In this document: one piece after another, positions 33,697 through 41,575 of the stretch | How positions within the stretch are numbered: position 1 is the stretch's first letter | How the letters are laid out: each line of letters begins with the position of its first letter | DNA from: CAZQBY01 sp964592405 [NCBI: uncultured archaeon] | Lineage (GTDB): Archaea; Altiarchaeota; Altiarchaeia; JAFGQM01 | DNA: 64,000 nt | Direction: 5' to 3' | Assembly: GCA_964592405.1 (NCBI GenBank) | Contig: CAZQBY010000002.1 | Span: 61,056-125,055, forward strand | The notes under the pieces: model-generated | Seen by the model: only the letters and a program-made list of their open reading frames with translations | What the model was told of the DNA's origin: nothing | Databases searched by the model: none | Translations under genes and position numbers: made by a program

Positions 33697-34641
33697 TCAA
33701 CCCCCGATAAGGAAGGTGATTTTCAGCTCCTCAAAGCCGGGCTGGGAGAAGAGAAATCTGTAAGCACCCATCCTGACAGGAAAGGAAACCGAACCATCCA
33801 CTCCGAGTGTATACTCCCTGCCGTTTATGAAAACCGGCAGGCTGGCCAGCGCCTTGCCCATTGAGGTAAGGATTACAGTAAACGGCTTCTTCAGATCAGT
33901 TATGACTTTGGGGTAGTAGTCATATTCCACTCCTCTCAGGGAGCTGCCCCCAAAGCCTTCAGCAATGATGTCGGTGTTGTTTTTTTGTGAGAACTCTTCA
34001 GCTTTTTGCTGTTCAGCTCTGTGTTCCCTACAGCGCCTTGCAAGGTTCTGAGGCGGGATACGATCCGTATATTCTATCCCACAGTCTTCTGCATACCTCC
34101 TCCAAAACGGTCGTGAAGACTGTAATATCTTCTTTTGAACCGGCCCTCTATTAGGCTTTTCACCGCAGATGTCTGCAAAGCTGAGGAATTCCGGATAACC
34201 GGATGGGAAGTTATCTGTGAAGTGAAAACCAAGAACATCACCATCACGCGCACAATAGTGGCCCTCATAGGACGGTGTCCTGTAGTCTCGATTCCAGCAG
34301 CCTCCGGCCGTGAAACCGACAGGTGAGTGGCAAGTCCAGCCATCTGAGCGGTTCAGTGAAAGGCTAAATGCCCAGTAGGAATTCCAGTCAGAACAGGCAG
34401 TCCCGACGGGCTCTGAACCCACGCCTTCTATCTTGCACAGCGCGCGCCCCCAAGGGCCATCATCAGACCATTCTGTCTCCAGTCCGGTGCTCCTCAGTAT
34501 CCGATATGCACTGCTACCGTCTGGGACGGAAACACATCTTGGGATGATACTCCCATTAGGGAGTTCCACCACCACCCCAACCTCCGCACAAGACAGTCCT
34601 GCCAAAGCCAGAACCAACACCGGCAAAAACAACCTGTTCAT
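33697..34641 (-). CDS. Secreted DUF4430-like protein
   Basis: This 314-aa protein has a signal peptide (MNRLFLPVLVLALAGLSCA). The first mature domain has SVPDGSSAYRILRSTGLETEW and SYWAFSLSLN, like DUF4430 domains, a beta-rich family also found in transcobalamin C-termini. It carries about eight cysteines in this half (ALCKIEG, TACSDW, WTCHS, GGCWN, YCARDG, DICGE), suggesting disulfides. The C-terminal part has a carboxypeptidase-regulatory-like beta domain (LPVFINGREYTLGVDG). The ATG at 34641 is chosen over 34671 because it starts exactly at the signal peptide. Confidence 0.6.
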   Translation of the reverse strand: MNRLFLPVLVLALAGLSCAEVGVVVELPNGSIIPRCVSVPDGSSAYRILRSTGLETEWSDDGPWGRALCKIEGVGSEPVGTACSDWNSYWAFSLSLNRSDGWTCHSPVGFTAGGCWNRDYRTPSYEGHYCARDGDVLGFHFTDNFPSGYPEFLSFADICGEKPNRGPVQKKILQSSRPFWRRYAEDCGIEYTDRIPPQNLARRCREHRAEQQKAEEFSQKNNTDIIAEGFGGSSLRGVEYDYYPKVITDLKKPFTVILTSMGKALASLPVFINGREYTLGVDGSVSFPVRMGAYRFLFSQPGFEELKITFLIGG

Positions 34642-34755
34642 TTTGTTTGTATGATCAGCAAAAACAGCCATCAGTAAAGCTTGGATATTATATCCAAGTA
34701 AAGTCCCGTATTTTTAGAAACATGGGGTATAAAAATGCAGGATAATCAAGAATAA

Positions 34756-35343
34756 TCAGTTCAGTAGAGTCGAAGCTGCCACCCAGGCAGCCTCCTCGGC
34801 CATCTGCGGGTTGTCCTCGCTGCCGATAATAATAACGCTCTCGTCATCTGGTCTTAGAAGGCTTTTTATCTTCTGTGCATCATCAGGGTAGATCTCATCT
34901 ACCACCAGGCTCTCGTCAAATCCGGGCATAATGAGCCTGCCTTCTCGGACGACCAGGGTTGTTACACCACTCCGGCCGGCCTTTATTGCCTCATCTCTCT
35001 GCTCCATTCCGGACTTCACTTTTCCGGCCATATCCTTTATCATTACGATGCAGTTGTTGATTTTCTTGGTCATCTCCAGACGGCCAACGCGCTCTACCCT
35101 TATCATCCCGTTTAGCTTTCTGATTACCTTCAAGCCGTGCTCGGTAAGCATCCTGCCGGAGCGGGCAGACCTCACCAGTCCATATTCCTCAAGCCTTCTG
35201 AGTATGGTCCGCAGGCTCCCCTCTCCCAGATTGGTTTTTGTTACAAGCATCTTGCGGCCCATGGGCTGGTTATTGGCTATCTTCCAGAAAACCCAGTTTA
35301 CATGAGCTTCTTTGAACTTTGGGGGCGCTCCAGCTTTGGCCAT
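34756..35343 (-). CDS. DUF4443 winged-helix regulator
   Basis: This 195-aa protein has an N-terminal winged helix (VNWVFWKIANNQPMGRKML, LGEGSLRTILRRLEEYGLV, RMLTEHGLKVI) followed by a ligand-domain-like C-terminal half with IVMIKDMAGKVKSGMEQRDE, GVTTLVVREGRLIMPGFDE and SVIIIGSEDNP. This matches the archaeal DUF4443 layout. Such proteins are probable transcription factors; the effector is unknown. It lies downstream of glnA on the same strand with a 126-bp gap, so a nitrogen-related role is possible but unsupported. Confidence 0.65.
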   Translation of the reverse strand: MAKAGAPPKFKEAHVNWVFWKIANNQPMGRKMLVTKTNLGEGSLRTILRRLEEYGLVRSARSGRMLTEHGLKVIRKLNGMIRVERVGRLEMTKKINNCIVMIKDMAGKVKSGMEQRDEAIKAGRSGVTTLVVREGRLIMPGFDESLVVDEIYPDDAQKIKSLLRPDDESVIIIGSEDNPQMAEEAAWVAASTLLN

Positions 35344-35468
35344 TCTTTAGGAGTAGCTAGAGAATTATAAAAGAAAAGAATAAAAAATGAGGATGGAAAT
35401 GAGGATAGTATGGGGGGTATAGAAATAACAAAGACTGGAAAGATGGATGGAGACCTTATATCATAATA

Positions 35469-36815
35469 TTATAATATCTCCAGATATTTGCTTATCTCCC
35501 AGTCGGTAACCACTGTACAATATTCGTTCCATTCAGCCATCTTGTTTCTGAGGAACTGGATATATGCATGCTCGCCCAAGGTCTCTCGGACAATCTTGCT
35601 TGTCTGCATCTCCTCAAGGGCCTCACCCAGGGATGCGGGAAGTGTCCTTATGTACCTGGACTCGAGCTTTTTGTCGTCAAACTCATAAACGTCCTCTTCC
35701 ACAGGCTCGGGAGGCTTCTTCTTTTTCTTTATACCCTCCAGACCGGTCTTCAGCATAACGGCAAATGCCAGGTATGGATTACAGGATGGATCAGGACACC
35801 GAAGTTCAGCCCTAGTTGCCTTTTCCCTGCCGGAGGAGTATCTGGGCACGCGTATGAGAGCACTGCGGTTCTTCTGTCCCCAGCAGATATAAACCGGTGC
35901 CTCATATCCCGGAACAAGTCTCTTGTAGGAGTTTACAGTAGGTGCTATGATGGCGGATATTTCCCTTACATGTTCCAGTTGTCCTGCTATAAAACCATAT
36001 GCGACATCCGAAAGCCTGTATTTGTCATCCTTATCGAAGAAAGCATTGTTGCCTTTTTTGTCAAACAGACTCTGGTGAACGTGCATGCCACTACCATTGA
36101 CACCATATATCGGCTTTGGCATGAATGTCGCATGGAGATTATGCATGTTGGCTATTGCCTTGAATGCATACTTGAGGGTTATTGCATTGTCGGCTGTTGT
36201 GATGGCAGGTCCATAGCGAAAGTCTATCTCATGCTGGCCAGCCGCCACCTCATGATGGCTCATCTCAACTGTTATGCCAAGCCGCTCAAGGGCCAGAATC
36301 ATATCGCGTCTCACGCCATAAGCTAGGTCCATGGACAGATCAAAGTAGCTGCCCCTGTCATGCGGCAGAGGAGTGGTAAGACCATTTTCACGTTGAAACA
36401 GGAAAAATTCCAGCTCAGGACCAGTATTATAATAATAGCCCATCTCCTCCGCTTCCTTCACCACTTTTTTGAGGATGTACCTCGGATCTCCCTCAAATGG
36501 CTTTCCGTCGGGCATATAAACATCGCATATCATCCTCGCCGTGCTGCCGCTCTCCACAACCCTCCAGGGTATCACTGCATAAGTGCGGGGATCTGGCACA
36601 AGATACATGTCGCTCTCGCATATTCGGGTGAAACCCTCTATAGACGAGCCGTCAAACCACGTCCCCTTCTCAAAAGACTCCTCCAGATGCTCCGCGGGTA
36701 TCGTCACGCTCTTGACCGTGCCGAACAAATCGGTGAACTGCAGGTCGACGAACCTGACCCCGTCCTTTCTGGCCCTTTCCAGAACCTGCTCTTTCTCCCT
36801 ATTTATGGATTCCAT
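35469..36815 (-). CDS. glnA: Glutamine synthetase type I
   Basis: This 448-aa enzyme makes glutamine from glutamate, ammonia and ATP. FDGSSIEGF, TGPELEFFLF, SHHEVAAGQHEIDFR, NGSGMHVHQSLF and IRVPRYSSGREKATRAE cover the metal, ammonia and glutamate sites. The adenylylation-site Tyr is not in its usual context (TLPASLGEAL), as in the non-adenylylated GSI-alpha group. The ATG at 36815 is used; the frame's upstream codon at 36821 is TTG. Two copies of a 14-bp element lie immediately upstream, and an Lrp-type regulator is divergent from it. Confidence 0.94.
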   Translation of the reverse strand: MESINREKEQVLERARKDGVRFVDLQFTDLFGTVKSVTIPAEHLEESFEKGTWFDGSSIEGFTRICESDMYLVPDPRTYAVIPWRVVESGSTARMICDVYMPDGKPFEGDPRYILKKVVKEAEEMGYYYNTGPELEFFLFQRENGLTTPLPHDRGSYFDLSMDLAYGVRRDMILALERLGITVEMSHHEVAAGQHEIDFRYGPAITTADNAITLKYAFKAIANMHNLHATFMPKPIYGVNGSGMHVHQSLFDKKGNNAFFDKDDKYRLSDVAYGFIAGQLEHVREISAIIAPTVNSYKRLVPGYEAPVYICWGQKNRSALIRVPRYSSGREKATRAELRCPDPSCNPYLAFAVMLKTGLEGIKKKKKPPEPVEEDVYEFDDKKLESRYIRTLPASLGEALEEMQTSKIVRETLGEHAYIQFLRNKMAEWNEYCTVVTDWEISKYLEIL

Positions 36816-36822
36816 TTTCAAT

Positions 36823-36853
36823 ATATGTTTATTTTACAGATATGTTTATTTTA
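36823..36853. repeat. Tandem 14-bp element at the glnA promoter
   Basis: ATATGTTTATTTTA occurs at 36823-36836 and again at 36840-36853, a 17-bp period, starting only 7 bp upstream of the glnA ATG. Spacing places it over or just after the expected transcription start, suitable for repressor binding. The A/T-rich block 36854-36930 further upstream holds several TATA-like strings. Confidence 0.55.
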
Positions 36854-37068
36854 ACGGTAATTTAATATATAATCCTTTAAAAACTTTAGATTTTTATATT
36901 ATTTTTTTAAAAAATAAATTAAAAAATAAAGACATCTAAATGGACCCGGTCTTGTTTTGGAAAAGGCTGATAGGAGGGAGAGAAGACACGAAAGAGCACA
37001 ACGGGGGAGAGATCTGCGGATCCCAGGAGTAGGATAGCTTTTTCAAAGTTGGCCGGCAAAAGATAATT

Positions 37069-37518
37069 ATGGAAAAAATCGACGACCTTGACCTGAAGAT
37101 AATCAAGGAACTCCAGAAAGACGGGCGGGCCAGTTTCAGGGATATCGCCGAGAAGATAAAGGTCTCTGAAGGCACAGTATACAACCGCGTCAACAAACTT
37201 CTGGAGGCTAGGGTGATAAGAAAGTTCATGCCGGACCTTGACTACTCAAAACTGGGCTATGATCTGACTGTTCTTGTAGGCCTCATAACCGAAGGCGGGA
37301 AGCTCATGGACATCGAACGAAGGATAACCGAATCACCAAATGTGAGCGCAGTCTATGATGTTACTGGTGAATACGACGCCATAATAATAGCCCAGTTCAA
37401 GAGCCGCGAGGAACTCAACGACTTTGTCAAGGCTCTGCTTGCCATGGAAGGAGTCAAGCGCACGAATACTATGCTCGTCTTGAACACAATGAAAGAGGAG
37501 CACGGTGTCTGGCTTTAA
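37069..37518 (+). CDS. Lrp/AsnC-family transcriptional regulator
   Basis: This 149-aa protein has an N-terminal helix-turn-helix (LDLKIIKELQKDGRASFRDI, VSEGTVYNRVNKLLEARVI) and a RAM ligand domain (SAVYDVTGEYDAIIIAQF, FVKALLAMEGVKRTNTMLVL). Lrp-type proteins sense amino acids and often control nitrogen genes in archaea. It is divergent from glnA across about 250 bp that contain the tandem element next to glnA, so glnA is the likely target. Its own start is preceded by a TAATT-like box. Confidence 0.92.
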   Translation: MEKIDDLDLKIIKELQKDGRASFRDIAEKIKVSEGTVYNRVNKLLEARVIRKFMPDLDYSKLGYDLTVLVGLITEGGKLMDIERRITESPNVSAVYDVTGEYDAIIIAQFKSREELNDFVKALLAMEGVKRTNTMLVLNTMKEEHGVWL

Positions 37519-37564
37519 CAGCCAAATAAGGCTTTAATAAGGGCTTTTTCTAATTAGGCGGAAG

Positions 37565-38350
37565 ATGGACGCATACTCTATCTTGCAATCTGTCAGAGAG
37601 AAGAGACCACTCATCCACCATCTGACCAACTGGGTAACAATATATGATTGTGCCGCTGTAACAAGAGCCGTGGGTGCGCTTCCGGTCATGGCCCATGCAC
37701 CTGAGGAGGTAGCACAAATGACAGGAATAGCCAGCGCACTGGTCCTGAACATCGGCACGCTGACCCGAGAGTTCATTGATGCGATGATAATCGCCGGCAG
37801 GGCGGCCAACAAGAAAGGTATACCAATTGTCCTAGACGCTGTGGGGACAGGAGCCACAGACCTGCGGACGCAGGAGTCCAAGAGGCTTCTCAGGGAGCTT
37901 AGGATAAGCATAATCAAGGGCAACGCCGGCGAGATAAGCACCCTGGCAGGGACCGAGGCCGAGGTCAAGGGAGTAGAATCTATCAGATCGGGCGACCCGG
38001 TGAAGGTCGCTCAGTCTTTGGCCAAGTCAAGCGGCTCGGTCATCGCCATAACCGGGAGGGAGGATATCGTTTCAGACGGGAAAAAGACCTACAGGATACT
38101 CAACGGCCATGAGATGATGGGCAAGGTGGTTGGGACAGGCTGCATGGCTGCTTCAGTCATCGGGAGCTTCGCGGCTGTTGAGAGGGATTACGCGAAAGCG
38201 GCCGCCTCGGCGCTGGCCTGCTTCGGGATAGCCGGCGAGATAGCCGCCCAGACCGCGAAGGGCCCGGGGACTTTCAAGGGGGCTTTTTTCGACGCGCTTT
38301 ATAACCTGAAGAAAGAGGACATCGCCAAGCTAAGGGTAGATGAACTTTAA
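37565..38350 (+). CDS. thiM: Hydroxyethylthiazole kinase
   Basis: This 261-aa enzyme phosphorylates the thiazole moiety (salvage) for thiamine synthesis. Motifs include PLIHHLTNWVTIYDCAAVTR, IVLDAVGTGAT, IIKGNAGEISTLAG and GTGCMAASVIGSFAAV with the catalytic Cys-containing loop. Length matches ThiM. Its end overlaps thiE by 11 nt. GC rises strongly in the second half, continuing into thiE, unlike the flanking genes. Confidence 0.93.
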   Translation: MDAYSILQSVREKRPLIHHLTNWVTIYDCAAVTRAVGALPVMAHAPEEVAQMTGIASALVLNIGTLTREFIDAMIIAGRAANKKGIPIVLDAVGTGATDLRTQESKRLLRELRISIIKGNAGEISTLAGTEAEVKGVESIRSGDPVKVAQSLAKSSGSVIAITGREDIVSDGKKTYRILNGHEMMGKVVGTGCMAASVIGSFAAVERDYAKAAASALACFGIAGEIAAQTAKGPGTFKGAFFDALYNLKKEDIAKLRVDEL

Positions 38351-38954
38351 CGGCTTCTACTTCATCACGGACAGCAGGCTGAGCAGGCAGGGCATAGTCA
38401 GGGACGTGGAGGACGCCATAAGGGGCGGAGCGACCATAATCCAGTACCGCGAGAAGGAGAAGGACACTGGTCCCATGATTGAAGAGGCGCGTGAAATAAA
38501 GGGGGTATGCAGAGGGAAGGCTGCTTTTCTAATCAACGACCGTGTAGATGTCTGCCTTGCTGTTGACGCAGATGGGCTACACCTCGGCCAGACGGATATG
38601 GGCTACAAGGATGCGCGCAGGCTCCTCGGTGATAAGATAATCGGAATAACGGTCCACAACCTGAAGGAGGCCAAGGCCGCTGAAGCCATGGGAGCCGACT
38701 ATGTCGGCGTGAGCCCCATCTTCGAGACGAAGACGAAGGCGGACGCCGGCCCGGCGGCCGGACTGGAGACGCTAAAGGAGATAGCGCAGAACCTTGCGAT
38801 ACCCGTAGTAGCCATAGGCGGAATAACACTGGAGAATGCAAAGAGCGTCATGGAGGCCGGAGCCACCACCCTCTGCGCAATGTCGGCAACGATAGGCGAG
38901 GATGTGGGGAGAAGGGTCAGGGCATTCACAAACATAATCAATGCTTCCAAGTAA
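38340..38954 (+). CDS. thiE: Thiamine-phosphate synthase
   Basis: This 204-aa TIM-barrel enzyme joins HMP-PP and thiazole phosphate. GGATIIQYREKEKDTGPM, FLINDRVDVCLAVDADGLHL, DYVGVSPIFETKTKADAG and VVAIGGITLENAKSVMEAGA are typical ThiE strings. This is the bacterial-type single-domain ThiE, not ThiN or ThiDN. No ThiD is seen in the window. Very G/C-rich coding (about 65-70% in 38701-38760) compared with neighbours. Confidence 0.93.
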   Translation: MNFNGFYFITDSRLSRQGIVRDVEDAIRGGATIIQYREKEKDTGPMIEEAREIKGVCRGKAAFLINDRVDVCLAVDADGLHLGQTDMGYKDARRLLGDKIIGITVHNLKEAKAAEAMGADYVGVSPIFETKTKADAGPAAGLETLKEIAQNLAIPVVAIGGITLENAKSVMEAGATTLCAMSATIGEDVGRRVRAFTNIINASK

Positions 38955-38999
38955 TTCCCACTTTTATTCATTTAACAGTTATTAACTCCTAACCATACG

Positions 39000-39176
39000 A
39001 TGGCTCTGATAGTGGAGGAAACCTTTGAAGCGTTGTTTGCCCTAACGGACATCCGTCAATTGCTCAGAGAGACAAAACCCTCATACAAGCTCACTCCGGA
39101 GCAGAGGAAGCTGCTTGAAAAGAGGATTGCGCGCGTACGCAAGGCACTGGAGATTATTGAGAAGGAATTTGGATAA
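39000..39176 (+). CDS. 58-aa SepCysE-like protein coupled to SepCysS
   Basis: This short frame with ATG at 39000 has an N-terminal helix (VEETFEALFALTDIRQLLRE), a PSYKLTPEQRKLLEKRI turn, and a basic C-terminal helix ending KALEIIEKEFG. Its stop TAA overlaps the SepCysS start ATG (TAATG, 39174-39178). Published surveys of RNA-dependent cysteine synthesis describe C-terminally truncated homologues of the scaffold SepCysE fused to or encoded next to SepCysS; length and position fit that description. I infer it; direct sequence comparison was not possible. A TTTTATTCA box lies about 25-35 nt before the start. Confidence 0.6.
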   Translation: MALIVEETFEALFALTDIRQLLRETKPSYKLTPEQRKLLEKRIARVRKALEIIEKEFG

Positions 39177-40351
39177 TGCAGCCAATACGCAATATACAGG
39201 TTAGGACGCGCGAAGAGGAGTACATCAACATCCAGCCGATACAGGCCGCTGGCCGTCTGACTGCAGACGCCATGAAGGCGCTCATCGCCTATGGGGATGG
39301 TTACTCGACCTGCGATTTGTGTCTCAAGCCGTTCCGTCTGGATTATATCAGGAAGCCGAATATCGCCGATTTCTACACAGACTTGGCCAAGTTTGTCAAC
39401 ATGGATGTCGCGCGCGTCATGCCGGGCGCGCGAAGAGCCTTTCAGGCTGTCTGCCTGAGCCTGTTGAGTAAGGGTGACACCGCCTTGATAAGCCAGTATG
39501 GCCACTACTCACTAGCCTTGGCCATCGAACAAAGCGGCGCACAGTGGAGGGAGATTCCTGCAAATGACAAAAACCTAATTACTGCAGAAGCAACAGCACA
39601 GAAGATAGAATTAGTCAAAAAGGAGACAGGAAATCTGCCAAAGCTGGTTGCCATGCATCACTTTGACTACATGCTTGCCAACGAGCATGAAATCAAGGAT
39701 ATAATCAGGGTGGCTCATGAGTATGATATCCCCCTCCTCTACAACGGGGCATATACAGTTGGTGTGATGCCCGTAGACGGCAAGAAGTTAGGTGCTGACT
39801 TTGTTGTTGGATCAGGCCACAAATCCATGGCGGCTCCGGCACCAACGGGTGTTCTGGCAATGACAGAGGAATGGGCTGAGAAAGTCTTGAACACTACAAA
39901 CGCCGCCGGGGATGTTACAGGCAGAAAATTCGGCATCAAGGAGGTCCAGCTCTTGGGCTGTACGGTCATGGGCGCGCCGCTGATAGCCATGATGGCTTCT
40001 TTCCCCCATGTGCAGGAGCGCATCAAGCACTGGGATGAAGAGGTCAGAAAGTCCAACTATTTCATAGATGAGATGCTCAGGATAGAGGGAACTACATGCA
40101 TAAGTGAGTATCCACGAAAACACACTTTGACAAAAATAAACACAGAGGGTTTTGACAGGGTGGCAAAGACCCACAAAAAACGCGGTTTTTTCCTGACCAG
40201 TGAGCTCTCAAAGCGTCACATAACCGGGCCGTTCCCCGGGGCAACCCGCGACTGGAAGCTGAACACCTACGGGCTGACCTGGGAGCAGATAGAATACACT
40301 GCTAACGCCTTCCATGAGATTGCCAAGAAGAGCGGCCTGACCGTTTCTTAA
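39176..40351 (+). CDS. pscS: Sep-tRNA:Cys-tRNA synthase (SepCysS)
   Basis: This PLP enzyme converts O-phosphoseryl-tRNA(Cys) to Cys-tRNA(Cys) with a sulfur donor. The 391-aa protein carries the essential N-terminal cysteines in YSTCDLCLKPFR, PGARRAFQAVC, the substrate-site strings LVAMHHFDYMLANEHEI and YNGAYTVGVMPV, the PLP-lysine motif GSGHKSMAAPAP, and the third conserved Cys in LLGCTVMGAPL. SepRS, which makes the substrate, is not in the window. The gene directly follows the SepCysE-like frame and is 36 bp before an IscS-like gene and then an IscU fusion, so cysteine formation and Fe-S assembly share one cassette. Confidence 0.92.
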   Translation: MQPIRNIQVRTREEEYINIQPIQAAGRLTADAMKALIAYGDGYSTCDLCLKPFRLDYIRKPNIADFYTDLAKFVNMDVARVMPGARRAFQAVCLSLLSKGDTALISQYGHYSLALAIEQSGAQWREIPANDKNLITAEATAQKIELVKKETGNLPKLVAMHHFDYMLANEHEIKDIIRVAHEYDIPLLYNGAYTVGVMPVDGKKLGADFVVGSGHKSMAAPAPTGVLAMTEEWAEKVLNTTNAAGDVTGRKFGIKEVQLLGCTVMGAPLIAMMASFPHVQERIKHWDEEVRKSNYFIDEMLRIEGTTCISEYPRKHTLTKINTEGFDRVAKTHKKRGFFLTSELSKRHITGPFPGATRDWKLNTYGLTWEQIEYTANAFHEIAKKSGLTVS

Positions 40352-40387
40352 AACAGGATTTATTAATCCCGACCGGCAAGATTACCC

Positions 40388-41563
40388 GTGGACTACATCT
40401 ATCTGGATAATGACGCCTCTACGCGCGTGGATGATGAGGTAGTGGAGGCAATGATACCCTTCTTCACCAAAGACTATGGCATGGCCAGCTCCGACTTCGG
40501 TCACACCTACGGAGTCAAGTGCAGGCGCGCCATAGAGGAAGCGCGCGCAATAATAGCCGAAAAGATAAATGCTGAACCGGAAGAGGTTTTATTCACCTCT
40601 GGTGTGGCAGAGTCCAATAACACCGCCATCCGCGGGATGGGAATGGGCAAAAATGGTAATATGGTGACCAGCACCATCGAGCAGAAAACAGTTCTCAACG
40701 TCATGAAGTTTCTCGAGGACCACAAGCGGGTCAAGAGGGCGGTCGTAGGAGTTGACAACGAGGGTTTCGTGGATTTTGAAGAGCTGGAAAGGGCGATTAC
40801 CAAAGACACGAGGGTAGTATCCATCCAGCATGCGAACCATGAGATAGGCACAATACAAGACATTGCCCGGATAGGCAGGCTCTGTAGCGAGAAGGGCATC
40901 CCCTTCCACACGGATGCATCACACAGCTTCCTGAAAACCGATATAGATGTAGAGAGGATGAACATAGACCTGATGACTATAAGCGCACACAACATATACG
41001 GGCCGAAGGGTGTGGGTGCACTCTACGTCAGGAAGGGTATAGAAATCACACCGCTACTGATTGGCGGGGGGGAGCAGAGAGGACTGCGCTCCGGGCTGGA
41101 GGATGTTCCAGCAATAGTCGGATTTGCTAAGGCAGTAGAGATATACAACGAGAAGGACAACGCCAAAATGCGCGTACTGAGGGATTATTTGATAGATGGA
41201 CTGCTGGGAATAGAGGATACACACCTCAACGGTCCCAAGGGCAAGAAACGCCTGTGCAACAACGCCAACATAACATTCAAATACGTAGAGGGCGAATCTA
41301 TCCTGCTCCATCTGGACATGCGTGGTATAGCAGTCACAACCGGCTCTGCCTGTTTCAGCAGGGAGCTCACCCCAAGCCATGTAATACATGCTATAGGTGG
41401 CAGCCATGCAGACGCACATGGATCAGTCAGGTTCAGTTTGTCCAAGTACAATAACAGGCAGGAGATGGATTATACAGTGAAAAACGTCAGGGAGGTTGTC
41501 GAAAAGTTAAGGGAGATAAGCCCTGTTGGAGGGGGCAAGACCAAAAGGGGGACTAAAGACTAA
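40388..41563 (+). CDS. IscS/NifS-like protein lacking the PLP lysine
   Basis: This 391-aa protein is a clear cysteine desulfurase homologue with three changes in the cofactor pocket. The normal SxHKxYGPKG motif reads SAHNIYGPKG (AAC codon, so Asn replaces the PLP lysine), the EHKAV-type His is Gln (IEQKTV), and DAxQ reads DASH. The mobile-loop Cys is kept (GSACFSRELTPSH), as are FTSGVAESNN and the Fe-S partner-facing regions. A lysine-less IscS in Archaeoglobus fulgidus was reported inactive as a desulfurase yet able to form the IscS-IscU complex. The same is likely here, with sulfur coming from elsewhere. The start is GTG. IscU-DUF59 follows 12 bp later. Confidence 0.85.
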   Translation: MDYIYLDNDASTRVDDEVVEAMIPFFTKDYGMASSDFGHTYGVKCRRAIEEARAIIAEKINAEPEEVLFTSGVAESNNTAIRGMGMGKNGNMVTSTIEQKTVLNVMKFLEDHKRVKRAVVGVDNEGFVDFEELERAITKDTRVVSIQHANHEIGTIQDIARIGRLCSEKGIPFHTDASHSFLKTDIDVERMNIDLMTISAHNIYGPKGVGALYVRKGIEITPLLIGGGEQRGLRSGLEDVPAIVGFAKAVEIYNEKDNAKMRVLRDYLIDGLLGIEDTHLNGPKGKKRLCNNANITFKYVEGESILLHLDMRGIAVTTGSACFSRELTPSHVIHAIGGSHADAHGSVRFSLSKYNNRQEMDYTVKNVREVVEKLREISPVGGGKTKRGTKD

Positions 41564-41575
41564 AAGAAGCTGAAG

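Noticed and set aside
35568-36326. Plus-strand frame of 252 codons
   Set aside because: Antisense to glnA with no recognisable protein features.
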